This document shows, in pieces, positions 34,881 through 43,361 of a stretch of 64,000 nt of DNA. The DNA is from UBA10324 sp038326325 (lineage in GTDB: Bacteria > Bacteroidota > Bacteroidia > Chitinophagales > UBA10324), in the NCBI GenBank assembly GCA_038326325.1, contig JBBQJW010000006.1:98684-162683 (forward strand), read 5' to 3'. Below the pieces are notes generated by a model that did no database searches, was not told the origin of the DNA, and was given only the letters and a program-made list of their open reading frames with translations. Position 1 is the stretch's first letter; the number at the start of each line of letters is the position of its first letter. The translations under genes were made by a program, and so were the position numbers.

Positions 34881-35881
34881 TTTCCGTAAATCTCTTCCTG
34901 TGTGTGATAACCATCTTTCACTACTGTTTGCATCATGTTTGTTTTGTCAACCACAATAGGGTCAATCAGTATGCTCGGAATATCTTTTTTTCCATTCGCA
35001 ACAATTTTAACCGCACCATCAACAACTTCATTTCTTATTATATGCAAAGCCGCAACGGCCGCCGCTTCAGCCATCAACTGCAACGGTTTGTAAACTGTCA
35101 TTGATTGTGTTCCCGTAATCACGCGTTGACAGGCGCTGAGTTCCGCATCCTGGCCACTCACTAAAACTTTTCCGTCCATCTTCTGTTCCTGTAAGGCTTG
35201 TATTGCTCCACTTGCTGTTCCATCATTGCTTGCAACAATGGCAGTAATATTTTTTTCTTTCGTGAGCGCATTCTCTACATGCTTCATTGCTTCCATCGGT
35301 TGCCAGTCTGCAGCCCACTGGTTCGCAACAATTTTTATAAAACCGGAATCAATATATGGCTGAAGAATTTTCATTTGCCCATAGTGATAAAGCAGTGCAT
35401 TGTTATCAGTAGGTGAACCACCGATGAGAATATAATTTCCGCGTGGCGCTTTGTTAACTAAATATTCTGCCTGCATTTCGCCGATGCGCTCGTTATCAAA
35501 GGACACATACAAATCCAGATCGCAATCACGAATCATTCGGTCGTAAGCAATCACCCGCACTCCGTGTTTGTGTGCATTTTCAACAATTGTCGAAGCAATT
35601 TTTCCGTTGTGCGGAACAACAACCAAAACATCAACACCCTGTGTAATCATGTTTTCTGCCTGCGCAATCTGCACTTCATCATTCCCATTACACGCCTGCA
35701 CAAACACTTCGCATCCAAGTGCTTCCGCTTTCGAAACAAAAAAATCGCGGTCGTGTTGCCACCGTTCTTCCTTTAATGTTTCCATCAAAAGACCGATTCG
35801 GGGCTTTGTTTTTTTATCTGATTGATAACATGAAAAAAGAAAAATGAAAGCTGAAATGATTAATAGAAAATGATTTTTCAC
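34877..35881 (-). CDS. xylF: Sugar-binding lipoprotein of ABC importer (XylF-like)
   Basis: 334 residues from a GTG at 35881 (VKNHFLLIISAFIFLFSC, lipobox before CYQSDKK). The frame is open further upstream but into the tRNA-Lys gene, so the longer version is not real. A periplasmic-binding-protein type I fold: RIGLLMETLKEERWQHDRDFF, GVDVLVVVPHNGKIASTIV, RVIAYDRMIRD, NDGTASGAIQAL and SGQDAELSACQRV fit D-xylose-binding XylF. No xylose isomerase or kinase is nearby, so the substrate is inferred. First gene of xylFGH. Confidence 0.88.
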   Translation of the reverse strand: MKNHFLLIISAFIFLFSCYQSDKKTKPRIGLLMETLKEERWQHDRDFFVSKAEALGCEVFVQACNGNDEVQIAQAENMITQGVDVLVVVPHNGKIASTIVENAHKHGVRVIAYDRMIRDCDLDLYVSFDNERIGEMQAEYLVNKAPRGNYILIGGSPTDNNALLYHYGQMKILQPYIDSGFIKIVANQWAADWQPMEAMKHVENALTKEKNITAIVASNDGTASGAIQALQEQKMDGKVLVSGQDAELSACQRVITGTQSMTVYKPLQLMAEAAAVAALHIIRNEVVDGAVKIVANGKKDIPSILIDPIVVDKTNMMQTVVKDGYHTQEEIYGK

Positions 35882-35942
35882 AATGAAATTTGATTGGTGA
35901 AAAATAACATTCTCATGAAATTGAAAGTGAATTGAATATTGA

Positions 35943-35973
35943 TTTGCATAAGTGACTTGCGAAATTATCTTTG
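35943..35973 (+). promoter_or_regulatory. Bacteroidota-type promoter for tRNA-Lys
   Basis: TTTG at 35943-35946, a 19-bp spacer, and TATCTTTG at 35966-35973 match the Bacteroidota consensus (TTTG-N19/20-TAnnTTTG). The tRNA begins 26 bp after the -10 box, consistent with a short 5' leader. It is the clearest promoter in the window. Confidence 0.8.
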
Positions 35974-35998
35974 CGCTCCGCTTCCAAAAAGCGACGAT

Positions 35999-36071
35999 GA
36001 TTCCGTAGCTCAGCTGGTAGAGCATAACACTTTTAATGTTGGGGTCTTGGGTTCGAATCCCAACGGGATCA
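35999..36071 (+). tRNA. trnK: tRNA-Lys (anticodon UUU)
   Basis: A complete cloverleaf of 73 nt. Acceptor GATTCCG pairs with CGGGATC (one G-T), D arm GCTC...GAGC, anticodon stem TAACA/TGTTG with loop CTTTTAA (anticodon TTT), T arm TTGGG-TTCGAAT-CCCAA, discriminator A. The CCA end is not encoded (ACA follows). Followed at once by a terminator. Confidence 0.96.
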
Positions 36072-36084
36072 CAACAAAATACAA

Positions 36085-36121
36085 ATGACCTTTCAGAATT
36101 TCTGAAGGGTCATTTTTTTTT
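36085..36121 (+). terminator. Terminator after tRNA-Lys
   Basis: ATGACCTTTCAGAA pairs with TTCTGAAGGGTCAT (one mismatch) and is followed by a run of eight or more T. It begins 14 bp after the tRNA. Confidence 0.9.
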
Positions 36122-36157
36122 GATATATAGGTGAAATTTTGTTGACGGAATTTCTTT

Positions 36158-36452
36158 TTACTTCTCTCCAAATCGTCCTTGATATTTATTTTCAATAAAA
36201 AATAAGTAGTTTTCCATATTCAGGATATCATTAGAGTTTTTTGATTTTTGAAATGAAGTATCTCTTTTGATTCTTAGCTGTTTCCAGATTATTCCAATCA
36301 ATCTCAATATAGTCTGGTTGAATTTGTTTTACTTAATCGAGATTTGTTCCAATGGGAATGCTATCGGTCCATTCAATCATTTCATTGTAATAATTTTTAC
36401 ACGAAGAAATTGAAACAATGAAAATGAAAATAATTATTTTTTTAAAAACCAT
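36158..36452 (-). pseudogene. Broken small lipoprotein gene (in-frame stop and frameshift)
   Basis: Starting at the ATG at 36452 the minus strand reads a lipoprotein signal peptide (MVFKKIIIFIFIVSISSC) and KNYYNEMIEWTDSIPIGTNLD, then a TAA at 36333-36335. The same frame resumes with VKQIQPDYIEIDWNN. A second break, one extra A in an A6 run near 36238-36243, shifts the frame; corrected, it continues KNSNDILNMENYLFF, then IENKYQGRFGEK and a TAA at 36158-36160. Joined, this is a coherent protein of about 97 residues resembling a small Bacteroidota lipoprotein family. Two separate lesions argue for a real pseudogene. Confidence 0.75.
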
Positions 36453-36463
36453 ATTTCAATTCC

Positions 36464-36718
36464 TTAAAACTTAAAATAAACAAACAGCCGTCCGAAATTT
36501 TTGCTGTCGTTTTCCATCCGATGAAACTGCTTTTTAATTTCCGGTTGTCGCAAAAAGCGCTGCACTTTCTTTTTCAACTGACCACTTCCTTTTCCGGGAA
36601 TAATTTCTACTTCTTTAATTCTTTTTTCAATCGCATCTTCAAATGCCTGTAACAGTGCTTTGTCAATTGCTTTACTGTTGTTGTAAATATCGTGAAGGTC
36701 AACTTTTATTTTTGCCAT
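36464..36718 (-). CDS. Smr-domain-like protein
   Basis: 84 residues with no signal peptide. VDLHDIYNNSKAIDKALLQAFEDA followed by EVEIIPGKGSGQLKKKVQRFL matches the core of Smr domains (DLH at the first strand, a HGxGxG-type loop, here PGKGSGQL). Smr domains bind or cut branched DNA or RNA; the usual histidine of the glycine loop is Pro-Gly-Lys here, so nuclease activity is doubtful. Compact stand-alone version. It lies between the broken lipoprotein gene and the MocR-type gene. Confidence 0.75.
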   Translation of the reverse strand: MAKIKVDLHDIYNNSKAIDKALLQAFEDAIEKRIKEVEIIPGKGSGQLKKKVQRFLRQPEIKKQFHRMENDSKNFGRLFVYFKF

Positions 36719-36765
36719 TGATTTTTATTTGAAGTTTGAAGAAATTCTTTTAGTTAAAATTCCTT

Positions 36766-38232
36766 TTAGTTTTTTCGGATAGTATCGTGTAACAGTTTCA
36801 CTGCTTTTTCTGCTTCTTTTTTATTCATCCAGGCAAAACCCATTCGTGTACTGTTTAATTTCTTTCCGTCAATGTCGTGAACTTTACCCGAAGAAATTAC
36901 TAAATCTTTTGCACGAAGCTTTGCTGATAAATCCTGAACGGAAACTTTCTTGTCAAACTTCGCCCAAATGGATAAGCCGCCATCCGGAATTTTGAAATCA
37001 ATAACATCACTCAGTTTGTCTTTTAGTAGGCCACACATAAAATCGCGGCGGTCGTGATATTCTTTTATTACTTTTTTCATATGACGACGAATTTGTCCTT
37101 CTAAAAATAATTCAGCAACCGTTTGTTCCATGAATGGATCGCCCTGCACATCAATCAACTGACGATATTTTGATAACTCGAGAATCAAGTTTTTCGGTGC
37201 AACCACATATCCGATTCGAAGTGAGGGGGCAATGTTTTTACTCAAAGTACCTACATAAACCACCATCCCTTTTCGGTCAACACTTGCCAATGGAAGTATA
37301 GGTGAACTCTGGTAATGAAAATCATAATCATAATCGTCTTCGATAATTACAAATCCATATTGCTCAGCAAGCGAAAGTAATTTCATTCGCCGCGCTGCAC
37401 TGAGTGTAACAGTAGTAGGGTAGTGGTGATGAGGTGTAACATATACCGCTCTTATTTTTTTTCGTTTACAGATTGCTTCAATCTGTTCCACATCAATTCC
37501 GTTTTCGTCAACACTTACTCGTTGCAATTTTGCTCCGCCATTTTGAAAGGTAATGTCGGCATAGAAATAATTTGATTCACCTACAATCACAATATCATTA
37601 TCAGAAAGTAAGGTTGCTGTCAACATATAAATTCCCATCTGACTTCCGCGAGTGATAAAAATATTTTCGAAAGTGGTTTGCAATCCTCGTGTGTCATTCA
37701 AATAATCCGACAATACTTTTCGCAACTGAAATTTTCCTTCCCCATCCACATACGAAAAATTTACGAGTGATGATTTTCGATTCATCACACTGCGCATTGC
37801 TTTATTTATTTCAGCAACAGGAACTAACCGAACATCTGGACCATCGTGAAATCCCTGAATACTTCTAAGAGATGGGTAAGGGTTATGAATGGAAGAATTT
37901 ACTTTTATTGGAAAACCTGCTACATCTGATTTATTGATTTCCTTTTTTGTTGAAAGTTTTATAGGATGAATTTCAGGAAGGTGCTCACTCACGAAAGTTC
38001 CTTTTGATGCAATAGCTGTTAACCAACCTTGCGCAAATAATTCGTCGTAAGCATTCACTATAGTTTTGCGATGAACTGAAAGTAATTCCGACATGATTCG
38101 TGTGCCGGGCATTTTAGCTCCCGGCTTTATTGCTCCGCGTTTTATTTCTTTGATAATGCTATTGGAGATTTGCAGATAAACGGCAAGGTCAGATTGTTTC
38201 TGAATTTTGATGATGGATTTCCATGGTAACAT
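36766..38232 (-). CDS. MocR/PdxR-type regulator: GntR HTH fused to aminotransferase fold
   Basis: About 488 residues from the ATG at 38232 (MLPWKSIIKIQKQSDLAVYL, the usual family start; an ATG 24 codons upstream is possible). The winged-helix domain comprises IKPGAKMPGTRIMSELLSVHRKTIVNAYDELFAQGW. It is joined to a class I aminotransferase-like domain with VIIEDDYDYDFHY and the PLP-lysine region YVGTLSKNIAPSLRIGYVV. MocR-type proteins often use PLP or an amino acid as effector. It is divergent from the secreted 146-residue protein at 38445, a possible target. Confidence 0.88.
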   Translation of the reverse strand: MLPWKSIIKIQKQSDLAVYLQISNSIIKEIKRGAIKPGAKMPGTRIMSELLSVHRKTIVNAYDELFAQGWLTAIASKGTFVSEHLPEIHPIKLSTKKEINKSDVAGFPIKVNSSIHNPYPSLRSIQGFHDGPDVRLVPVAEINKAMRSVMNRKSSLVNFSYVDGEGKFQLRKVLSDYLNDTRGLQTTFENIFITRGSQMGIYMLTATLLSDNDIVIVGESNYFYADITFQNGGAKLQRVSVDENGIDVEQIEAICKRKKIRAVYVTPHHHYPTTVTLSAARRMKLLSLAEQYGFVIIEDDYDYDFHYQSSPILPLASVDRKGMVVYVGTLSKNIAPSLRIGYVVAPKNLILELSKYRQLIDVQGDPFMEQTVAELFLEGQIRRHMKKVIKEYHDRRDFMCGLLKDKLSDVIDFKIPDGGLSIWAKFDKKVSVQDLSAKLRAKDLVISSGKVHDIDGKKLNSTRMGFAWMNKKEAEKAVKLLHDTIRKN

Positions 38233-38444
38233 GTCCGGACTACTTTGTTTAATGAAAGTGGATGCTAAATGTAGTCCAACAGTTGAATATTTTTGAACCG
38301 TCAAATAAAATTAATTACACTGTAACATTTAACAATCAGTATACGCTTCACTCTTAAAAAATAAAACACTGCGAATACAATTAACTGAAAAAAAATTAAA
38401 AAAAATTTTTAGATAAAATTAAAATCACAAATAAAATTTAAACC

Positions 38445-38885
38445 ATGCAAAACAAATTTTTTAAAACATCAATTCCAATGCTGATTTTGTTATTCATTGT
38501 TTTGGTTTCAAGAACCAGTTCAAATGCCGCATCATCAGTCAATCCCGTTGTAACGAATGTAACAGTTCAGTTTTCCATTTCCATTCCTGAATCAATCAAT
38601 GCGTCAATCGTTCGCGAAGAAACTGAAACTGCAGTAAATTTTAATTTCAAAAAAGCAGAAGGAACAACCAGTTTTCTTTTTTCAGTAAATAAAATTTCTA
38701 CAAACGATTGGATGAATGTGAAAGCACAACTTGCAAATGCTAAAGTGCTTGACAATAAAAACGGGATGATTTATTTTTTGACAATAACTGATAAACAAAA
38801 AATGAAAGGTTCAGATAATGAAAAATATTCTCAGGTAATGAATGGCTTGAACGATTTAATTGCTTCCATAAAAATCACTGAATAA
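38445..38885 (+). CDS. Hypothetical secreted protein
   Basis: 146 residues, not recognised. Signal peptide (MQNKFFKTSIPMLILLFIVLVSRTSSNAASS) and a small alpha/beta domain (VTVQFSISIPESINASIVREE, NFKKAEGTTSFLFSVNKIST). Transcribed divergently from the MocR-type regulator and followed by a hairpin terminator at 38955, so it is monocistronic. The upstream 140 bp is very A/T-rich, with long A runs and one TGTAACA motif at about 38323. Confidence 0.65.
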   Translation: MQNKFFKTSIPMLILLFIVLVSRTSSNAASSVNPVVTNVTVQFSISIPESINASIVREETETAVNFNFKKAEGTTSFLFSVNKISTNDWMNVKAQLANAKVLDNKNGMIYFLTITDKQKMKGSDNEKYSQVMNGLNDLIASIKITE

Positions 38886-38954
38886 ATATTTAAAGAAAAT
38901 CGGAAGGCAGTTTGTTCTGAAAGGTGTTTTGGTGCAATTGGTTTCTCCGTTGGA

Positions 38955-38982
38955 AAAGGTCGCCATGTGCGACCTTTTTTTT
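38955..38982. terminator. Bidirectional terminator
   Basis: AAAGGTCGC pairs with GCGACCTTT around a CATGT loop, followed by a T run. It separates the rightward secreted-protein gene from the leftward rhodanese-thioredoxin gene, which ends at 38981. Confidence 0.85.
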
Positions 38983-39736
38983 ATAGTGCCTTATTGATTT
39001 CAGATTCCAATTCTTCCTTTGCTGTCAATCCTGTTTTGCGCATTAATTCTTTTCCATCCTTTATTAAAATAAAAACCGGAATACTCACCACTTTGTATTG
39101 TTCAGTCAATTCTTTGTTTGTATCGGCATCAATGCTTTGAATAAAAACTTTGCCAGCAAATTCTTTTTTCAATGCATCAATAACAGGCACCATCTTTCTA
39201 CAAGGGATACACCAGGTAGTATGAAAATCGAGCAAGACCAAGTTGTTTTTTAATAAAGATGCCAATTGTTCACTCGAAAATATCTCTGCTTTTGAAACTG
39301 TTACACCGCCATCATTTACAGTTTCATAACCTGCGCTCACCCAACCATTGTAACCACCTTCGAGATTGTAAACTTTTGTAAATCCCATTGTGCTCATTAG
39401 TTCGGCAGCTTTTGCACTGCGGCTTCCGGCGGCACAATACACAAACACAGGAACATCTTTGCGAATCATTTTTACTTTCTGCTGGAATGTTTCATCATAA
39501 AAGTCGATGATTGATGCGTTGGCTAAATGACCTTTTGCTATTTCTTCCGGGGTGCGAACATCCAGTACAATTCCTTCAGGATGTTGAGTGATGAGTTCAT
39601 TTAACTTTTGCGCATTTACATTTTCGACAACAAGAGTTTGTTGGTTGTCAGATGTAACAGTTGAATTCTGTTGTCCGTTACTGCAACCTGAAAACAAAGT
39701 TGCAAGCACAATAAGAGATATAAGAATGTTTTTCAT
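38981..39736 (-). CDS. Rhodanese-thioredoxin fusion lipoprotein
   Basis: 251-residue lipoprotein (MKNILISLIVLATLFSGC lipobox) with two enzymatic domains on the periplasmic side. The rhodanese domain covers about 30-130, with active-site loop FVYCAAGSRSAKAAELM (catalytic Cys) and LEGGYNGW. The thioredoxin domain covers about 145-250 with CxxC site TTWCIPCRKM and the cis-proline loop VVSIPVFILIKDG. WCIPC instead of WCGPC is unusual and would change the redox potential. Likely handles periplasmic sulfur transfer or disulfide reduction. Start at 39736; an ATG two codons upstream is equally possible. Confidence 0.85.
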   Translation of the reverse strand: MKNILISLIVLATLFSGCSNGQQNSTVTSDNQQTLVVENVNAQKLNELITQHPEGIVLDVRTPEEIAKGHLANASIIDFYDETFQQKVKMIRKDVPVFVYCAAGSRSAKAAELMSTMGFTKVYNLEGGYNGWVSAGYETVNDGGVTVSKAEIFSSEQLASLLKNNLVLLDFHTTWCIPCRKMVPVIDALKKEFAGKVFIQSIDADTNKELTEQYKVVSIPVFILIKDGKELMRKTGLTAKEELESEINKAL

Positions 39737-39793
39737 AACCAAAGTTTAAAATGCAATTCAACAAAAAATTATTGAAACAAATTGTAACAAAAA

Positions 39794-40258
39794 TTACTGT
39801 TTTATATAAAGCTTCCTGATTTTCCCTAATGGTCCGGGACAATAATGCATATGACAACTTTCACATTTTGAAACGACAATATCATAACCCAAATGCTGAC
39901 TTTCAGGATAGCGATGATACATTTCATTGATAGCTGTTATATATTCTTTTGCGCGCGAAGGAAATTCTTCATCAACCATTGTTGAATCTGTTGGTGTTGC
40001 AGAATATATACTATCAATGAAGGAAGGATATCCTCCACCTAATTTGCCATCAATAGCACTTTGACGAACCGAACTTAATTGGGAATACATGCTGCGCATC
40101 AACTTCGCTAATTCACTGTCGCCATTCGGGTTTATGTTGCAAACTTTTTGTGACGAATCTGTTACAGCAGTCTCGTCACTCGAATCTGTTTTGCTTGACT
40201 GGTTACAGGCAAAGAGAATAATTAGCAAACCAAAAACAGAAATAATTCTATTCGCCAT
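39794..40258 (-). CDS. Lipoprotein with a C-terminal heme-type CxxCH motif
   Basis: 154 residues. Lipobox FACNQ after MANRIISVFGLLIIL, a Ser/Asp-rich linker, then a helical domain and the C-terminal CESCHMHYCPGPLGKIRK. CxxCH is the c-type heme attachment motif, and in cytochrome c'/c556-type proteins it likewise sits near the C-terminus after a helical bundle. Heme binding is inferred from this motif. It overlaps the next gene upstream by 11 bp, so it is co-translated with the DUF4920-type protein. Confidence 0.72.
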   Translation of the reverse strand: MANRIISVFGLLIILFACNQSSKTDSSDETAVTDSSQKVCNINPNGDSELAKLMRSMYSQLSSVRQSAIDGKLGGGYPSFIDSIYSATPTDSTMVDEEFPSRAKEYITAINEMYHRYPESQHLGYDIVVSKCESCHMHYCPGPLGKIRKLYIKQ

Positions 40259-40742
40259 CTTTCAATAATACACCATGTGCTTCAAATGATAAATCTATTT
40301 CAGGTGCTGTAATTTTTGCAATTTCCTCTTCTGATTTTCCGCCGTCCTTAGCATAATGCTGTAACATCTCAACAGAAGTGGTGTCATAAAATGCCTTGCC
40401 TTCAAATATCACTTCCTTCCCGCTGCAATCTTTCGGCATAAAAAATCCATAATCTTTAAAACGAATACGCATTGATTTATCGCCAACGGGAATAGTCATC
40501 CAGCAACCTTTTTTCTGACACACTTCTTCAATTTTTCCATGCAATTTCACATTGAGTGAATCGTGCCCTGCGAGTTTTGCTGTAAGGTCAGCGGCTTCGA
40601 TTGCATCGTTAGCAGTAATGGTATCACCATAGGAATTCCATTTTGCATCAGCACTCGCATCAGTTTTTTCATTTGATGAACTGTTACAAGCAAATGTTAA
40701 AGACAAAAATGCAAGAGCAAGAATTGAAAGTATTTTATTCAT
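40248..40742 (-). CDS. DUF4920-type lipoprotein
   Basis: 164 residues. Signal peptide and lipobox (MNKILSILALAFLSLTFAC), then a beta-barrel-like domain: WNSYGDTITANDAIEAADL, VKLHGKIEEVCQKKGCWMTI, MRIRFKDYGFFMPKDCSGKEV. This pattern, with two cysteines flanking KKG, is that of the DUF4920 family. Function unknown; its 11-bp overlap with the CxxCH lipoprotein suggests a shared periplasmic redox or metal role with the rhodanese-thioredoxin gene downstream. Confidence 0.8.
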   Translation of the reverse strand: MNKILSILALAFLSLTFACNSSSNEKTDASADAKWNSYGDTITANDAIEAADLTAKLAGHDSLNVKLHGKIEEVCQKKGCWMTIPVGDKSMRIRFKDYGFFMPKDCSGKEVIFEGKAFYDTTSVEMLQHYAKDGGKSEEEIAKITAPEIDLSFEAHGVLLKDGE

Positions 40743-40821
40743 TTATTAAAACTGTTTCAGCAAAAATAGTTTTGTGAGGGAGAATGAGAAATAATTCTAC
40801 TCACTACGATTCAACTGAATG

Positions 40822-41376
40822 TTATTTCAGGTGAATCAGATAATCAATCGTCACATCATTTTTAATATCGAGATATTTGTTTGTATCGGTATCAGGAATT
40901 AACCATCCGGTATCTGCATCGCGTTGAATCGCAATTTTCCATTGGAACAGTTGGTCTGTGATTGCAGGGAAATGTTTCACTCCATTAACATCTAAAATAT
41001 TATTTCTGAAAAAATGATTGAAAAAGCGGAAGAATCCTGCATTTGCATAAGCTGTAACAGTCGGGTCAACATCCACTCTTGCAAATCCGTAATCTTCCAA
41101 ATTGATTTCAGGAATTTCGTAATACAATCCTTTTGATACAATCTTTTTTATTTCATCGCGATAATTAAACTGATTGCCTTCGTTCAGTTTTCCCCAATGC
41201 GAATACAAAATGCCATTCGGAATTATTGCTTTACCTGAATAATTTTTCGAATGAACTAAAATGGAGAGATAAAAACTTTGTTTGGTTGAAACTCCCTGCA
41301 AAATATGGTCTTCAAAAGAATAAGTTGGAGTCTTGGAACTGAAAGTCATTAATGAAAAAAGAATTCCTAATAACAT
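40822..41376 (-). CDS. Hypothetical secreted protein
   Basis: 184 residues from the ATG at 41376 (MLLGILFSLMTFSSKTPTYS, a plausible signal peptide); a longer version from 41418 would overlap the upstream gene. The remainder is a mixed fold with many aromatic residues (YYEIPEINLEDYGFARVDVDP, GFFRFFNHFFRNN, WKIAIQRDADTGWLIPD). Not recognised. The upstream gene ends 5 bp away, so the two are likely a pair. Confidence 0.65.
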   Translation of the reverse strand: MLLGILFSLMTFSSKTPTYSFEDHILQGVSTKQSFYLSILVHSKNYSGKAIIPNGILYSHWGKLNEGNQFNYRDEIKKIVSKGLYYEIPEINLEDYGFARVDVDPTVTAYANAGFFRFFNHFFRNNILDVNGVKHFPAITDQLFQWKIAIQRDADTGWLIPDTDTNKYLDIKNDVTIDYLIHLK

Positions 41377-41380
41377 TTTA

Positions 41381-41809
41381 CTATTTAAATGGCTGACGCT
41401 TCCAGTACCATTCACCATTCGGAATTTTATCTTCTAACTGATTCCAGTAGTCAGGAGAAACAATTTTCCCTTCCGGATTTTTTAATGCGCGAGTGTAAAT
41501 TGAAAACATCGGATTGAATGTTACATCGGTAACTCCGATAATTAATAATGGCGGTGGTGGAGGAGGAGCTTCAACAACAGGAGGTGTAACAGTTGGTGCA
41601 GAACCATCAGCGGGAGGTGCAGCCGGAGCAGCAGGTTTAGCCGCAACTTTTGGAGGAGGCATATTTCCAATCACAACAGAATATCCGTTGTGTTCTAATA
41701 ATTTTTTCAGAAACTCAACGCGTTCAGGTGAAACATTTTTTTCTACCAATCCGCATCGGATTCCATTAATCTCTTCAATCGCATGTTGGTTGGAAGCTAC
41801 ATGATTCAT
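41381..41809 (-). CDS. Hypothetical protein with Pro/Ala-rich linker
   Basis: 142 residues, not recognised. An N-terminal alpha/beta part (NGIRCGLVEKNVSPERVEFLKKLLEHNGYSVVIG) may be a small SPOR- or PilZ-like fold, but I cannot assign it. A proline/alanine linker (about 52-88, PPKVAAKPAAPAAPPADGS, then PPPPPP) follows, then a C-terminal segment with DYWNQLEDKIPNGEWYWKR. No signal peptide. It is located just downstream of nuoN (60 bp) on the same strand, so it may be transcribed with complex I genes. Confidence 0.62.
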   Translation of the reverse strand: MNHVASNQHAIEEINGIRCGLVEKNVSPERVEFLKKLLEHNGYSVVIGNMPPPKVAAKPAAPAAPPADGSAPTVTPPVVEAPPPPPPLLIIGVTDVTFNPMFSIYTRALKNPEGKIVSPDYWNQLEDKIPNGEWYWKRQPFK

Positions 41810-41869
41810 ACTACTGATTTGGTGATTTTATAATTTGGTTTTTTGATGATGAATACATCTCTCGCAAAA

Positions 41870-43276
41870 TTATTTAGCAATCAAGTGTAAGTAATCAAAC
41901 AGTTCTCCGAAAATTCCTGTGAACAAAATACCGATTGAACAAATCAGCAAAGCAACTCTTGAAAGTATCGGTGATTGAATGTGTGCCAATGGTTGCTCGT
42001 AATTTTCTGAAAACATGATTCGTACTAAACGCATGTAGTAGTACAATGAAATTACAAGGTTGAGAGCTGCAAATAATAACCAAACAAGTGAAGCTGATTG
42101 GACTCCTGATGTAAAGAGAAAAAGTTTTCCGAAAAATCCTGCTGTTGGCGGAATTCCTGCAAGTGAAAACAACGCAAGCATTAACACAACTGCGAGTGTC
42201 GGATGCGAATTGTAAAAACCTTTGAAGTCATCAATATCTTCTTTTCCGGTAGTGAACGAAACGGCCTGCACTACTCCAAGTGCTGCAAGATTGCTGAACA
42301 TGTAAACAAGAATGAAGTAAACCACGGAAGAGTTTGCGTTCGCAGGATCACCAGCTAAGCCCAATAAAATATATCCGGCTTGTGTAACAGTGCTGAACGC
42401 AAGGAATCGTTTGATATTGGTTTGTCGAATCGCGAATACATTTCCGATAGTAATGGTGAGAATGGAAAGCAGAAATAAAATCTGAATCCATTGTTCCTGT
42501 AGCATTCCAACACCATTAAAAAGAAAACGGGCAAGCGCAAAACTTACGGCACCTTTTGAAACAACTGAGAGAAAAGATGTAATGGCAACAGGCGAACCTT
42601 CATATACATCTGCCGTCCATAAATGAAAAGGCACCAATGAAATTTTAAATGAAAAACCTGAAAGAATAAAGATCAACGCAAGCACTTCTAATCCTCCGGG
42701 GCGCAACATTTCCTGCCACGCAGAAAGAGAAAGTGTTCCCGTGATTCCGTAGTAAATAGAAATTCCGAACAACAACATTCCACTGGAGAAAGCAGAGGAT
42801 AAAATCATTTTCATTCCTGCTTCGGCAGAGCGTTTTAATTCCAAATCAAAATTGGCGAGAGCAGCTACAGGTATTGTTGCCATTTCCAATCCGAGATAAA
42901 AAAGTAAAATGTTGTTTGACGAAAGCATCAGAAACATTCCGAGCAATGCAGTCAGTATCAGAATAAAAAACTCAGGCGTGTGATGATGATGCTTCAGCCA
43001 GTTATAAGAGTTCATTAATATTAAAAGCGTGGCGAAGCAGAGAATTGTTTTCTCTATTGAAATCAACTTGCTCGTCACAAACATTCCACCGAATAACGAA
43101 CTGCCATTATCTCCAACAAATCCGAGTAACACAATCAACAACATGAAAAACACATTTAGCCGCAGTCCGTTTTCATTATTCGGAACAAGGTCAAATATTT
43201 TAATGATTAACTGTAACAGTATTAAAACTGTAACAGCTGTTTCAAATCGTAAACACAAAAAATCACTTAATTGCAT
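41870..43276 (-). CDS. nuoN: NADH-quinone oxidoreductase subunit N
   Basis: Antiporter-like membrane subunit of complex I that takes part in proton pumping. 468 residues with about 14 hydrophobic segments. Motifs FKISLVPFHLWTADVYEGSP and AFLAFSTVTQAGYILLGLA (near RFLAFS), and a glutamate in YLGLEMATIPVAALANF. Last complex I gene in this cluster, 85 bp after nuoM. That spacer contains a repeated 'GTGAAAAGTGAAAGG' pattern. Confidence 0.95.
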   Translation of the reverse strand: MQLSDFLCLRFETAVTVLILLQLIIKIFDLVPNNENGLRLNVFFMLLIVLLGFVGDNGSSLFGGMFVTSKLISIEKTILCFATLLILMNSYNWLKHHHHTPEFFILILTALLGMFLMLSSNNILLFYLGLEMATIPVAALANFDLELKRSAEAGMKMILSSAFSSGMLLFGISIYYGITGTLSLSAWQEMLRPGGLEVLALIFILSGFSFKISLVPFHLWTADVYEGSPVAITSFLSVVSKGAVSFALARFLFNGVGMLQEQWIQILFLLSILTITIGNVFAIRQTNIKRFLAFSTVTQAGYILLGLAGDPANANSSVVYFILVYMFSNLAALGVVQAVSFTTGKEDIDDFKGFYNSHPTLAVVLMLALFSLAGIPPTAGFFGKLFLFTSGVQSASLVWLLFAALNLVISLYYYMRLVRIMFSENYEQPLAHIQSPILSRVALLICSIGILFTGIFGELFDYLHLIAK

Positions 43277-43361
43277 GAAGAGTGAAAAGTGAAAGGTGAA
43301 AAGTGAATTTGTGTCATTGCTGATTTATGCTTTCTCATTTATACTTTATTATTTCTCATTA

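Noticed and set aside
35882..36025. N-terminal extension of the XylF-like protein
   Set aside because: The frame is open but overlaps the tRNA-Lys gene and its promoter; the GTG at 35881 gives a proper lipoprotein signal peptide.
36333..36335. Recoding at the internal TAA of the small lipoprotein
   Set aside because: TAA is not used for selenocysteine or pyrrolysine, and a second lesion (frameshift) follows, so decay is the simpler reading.
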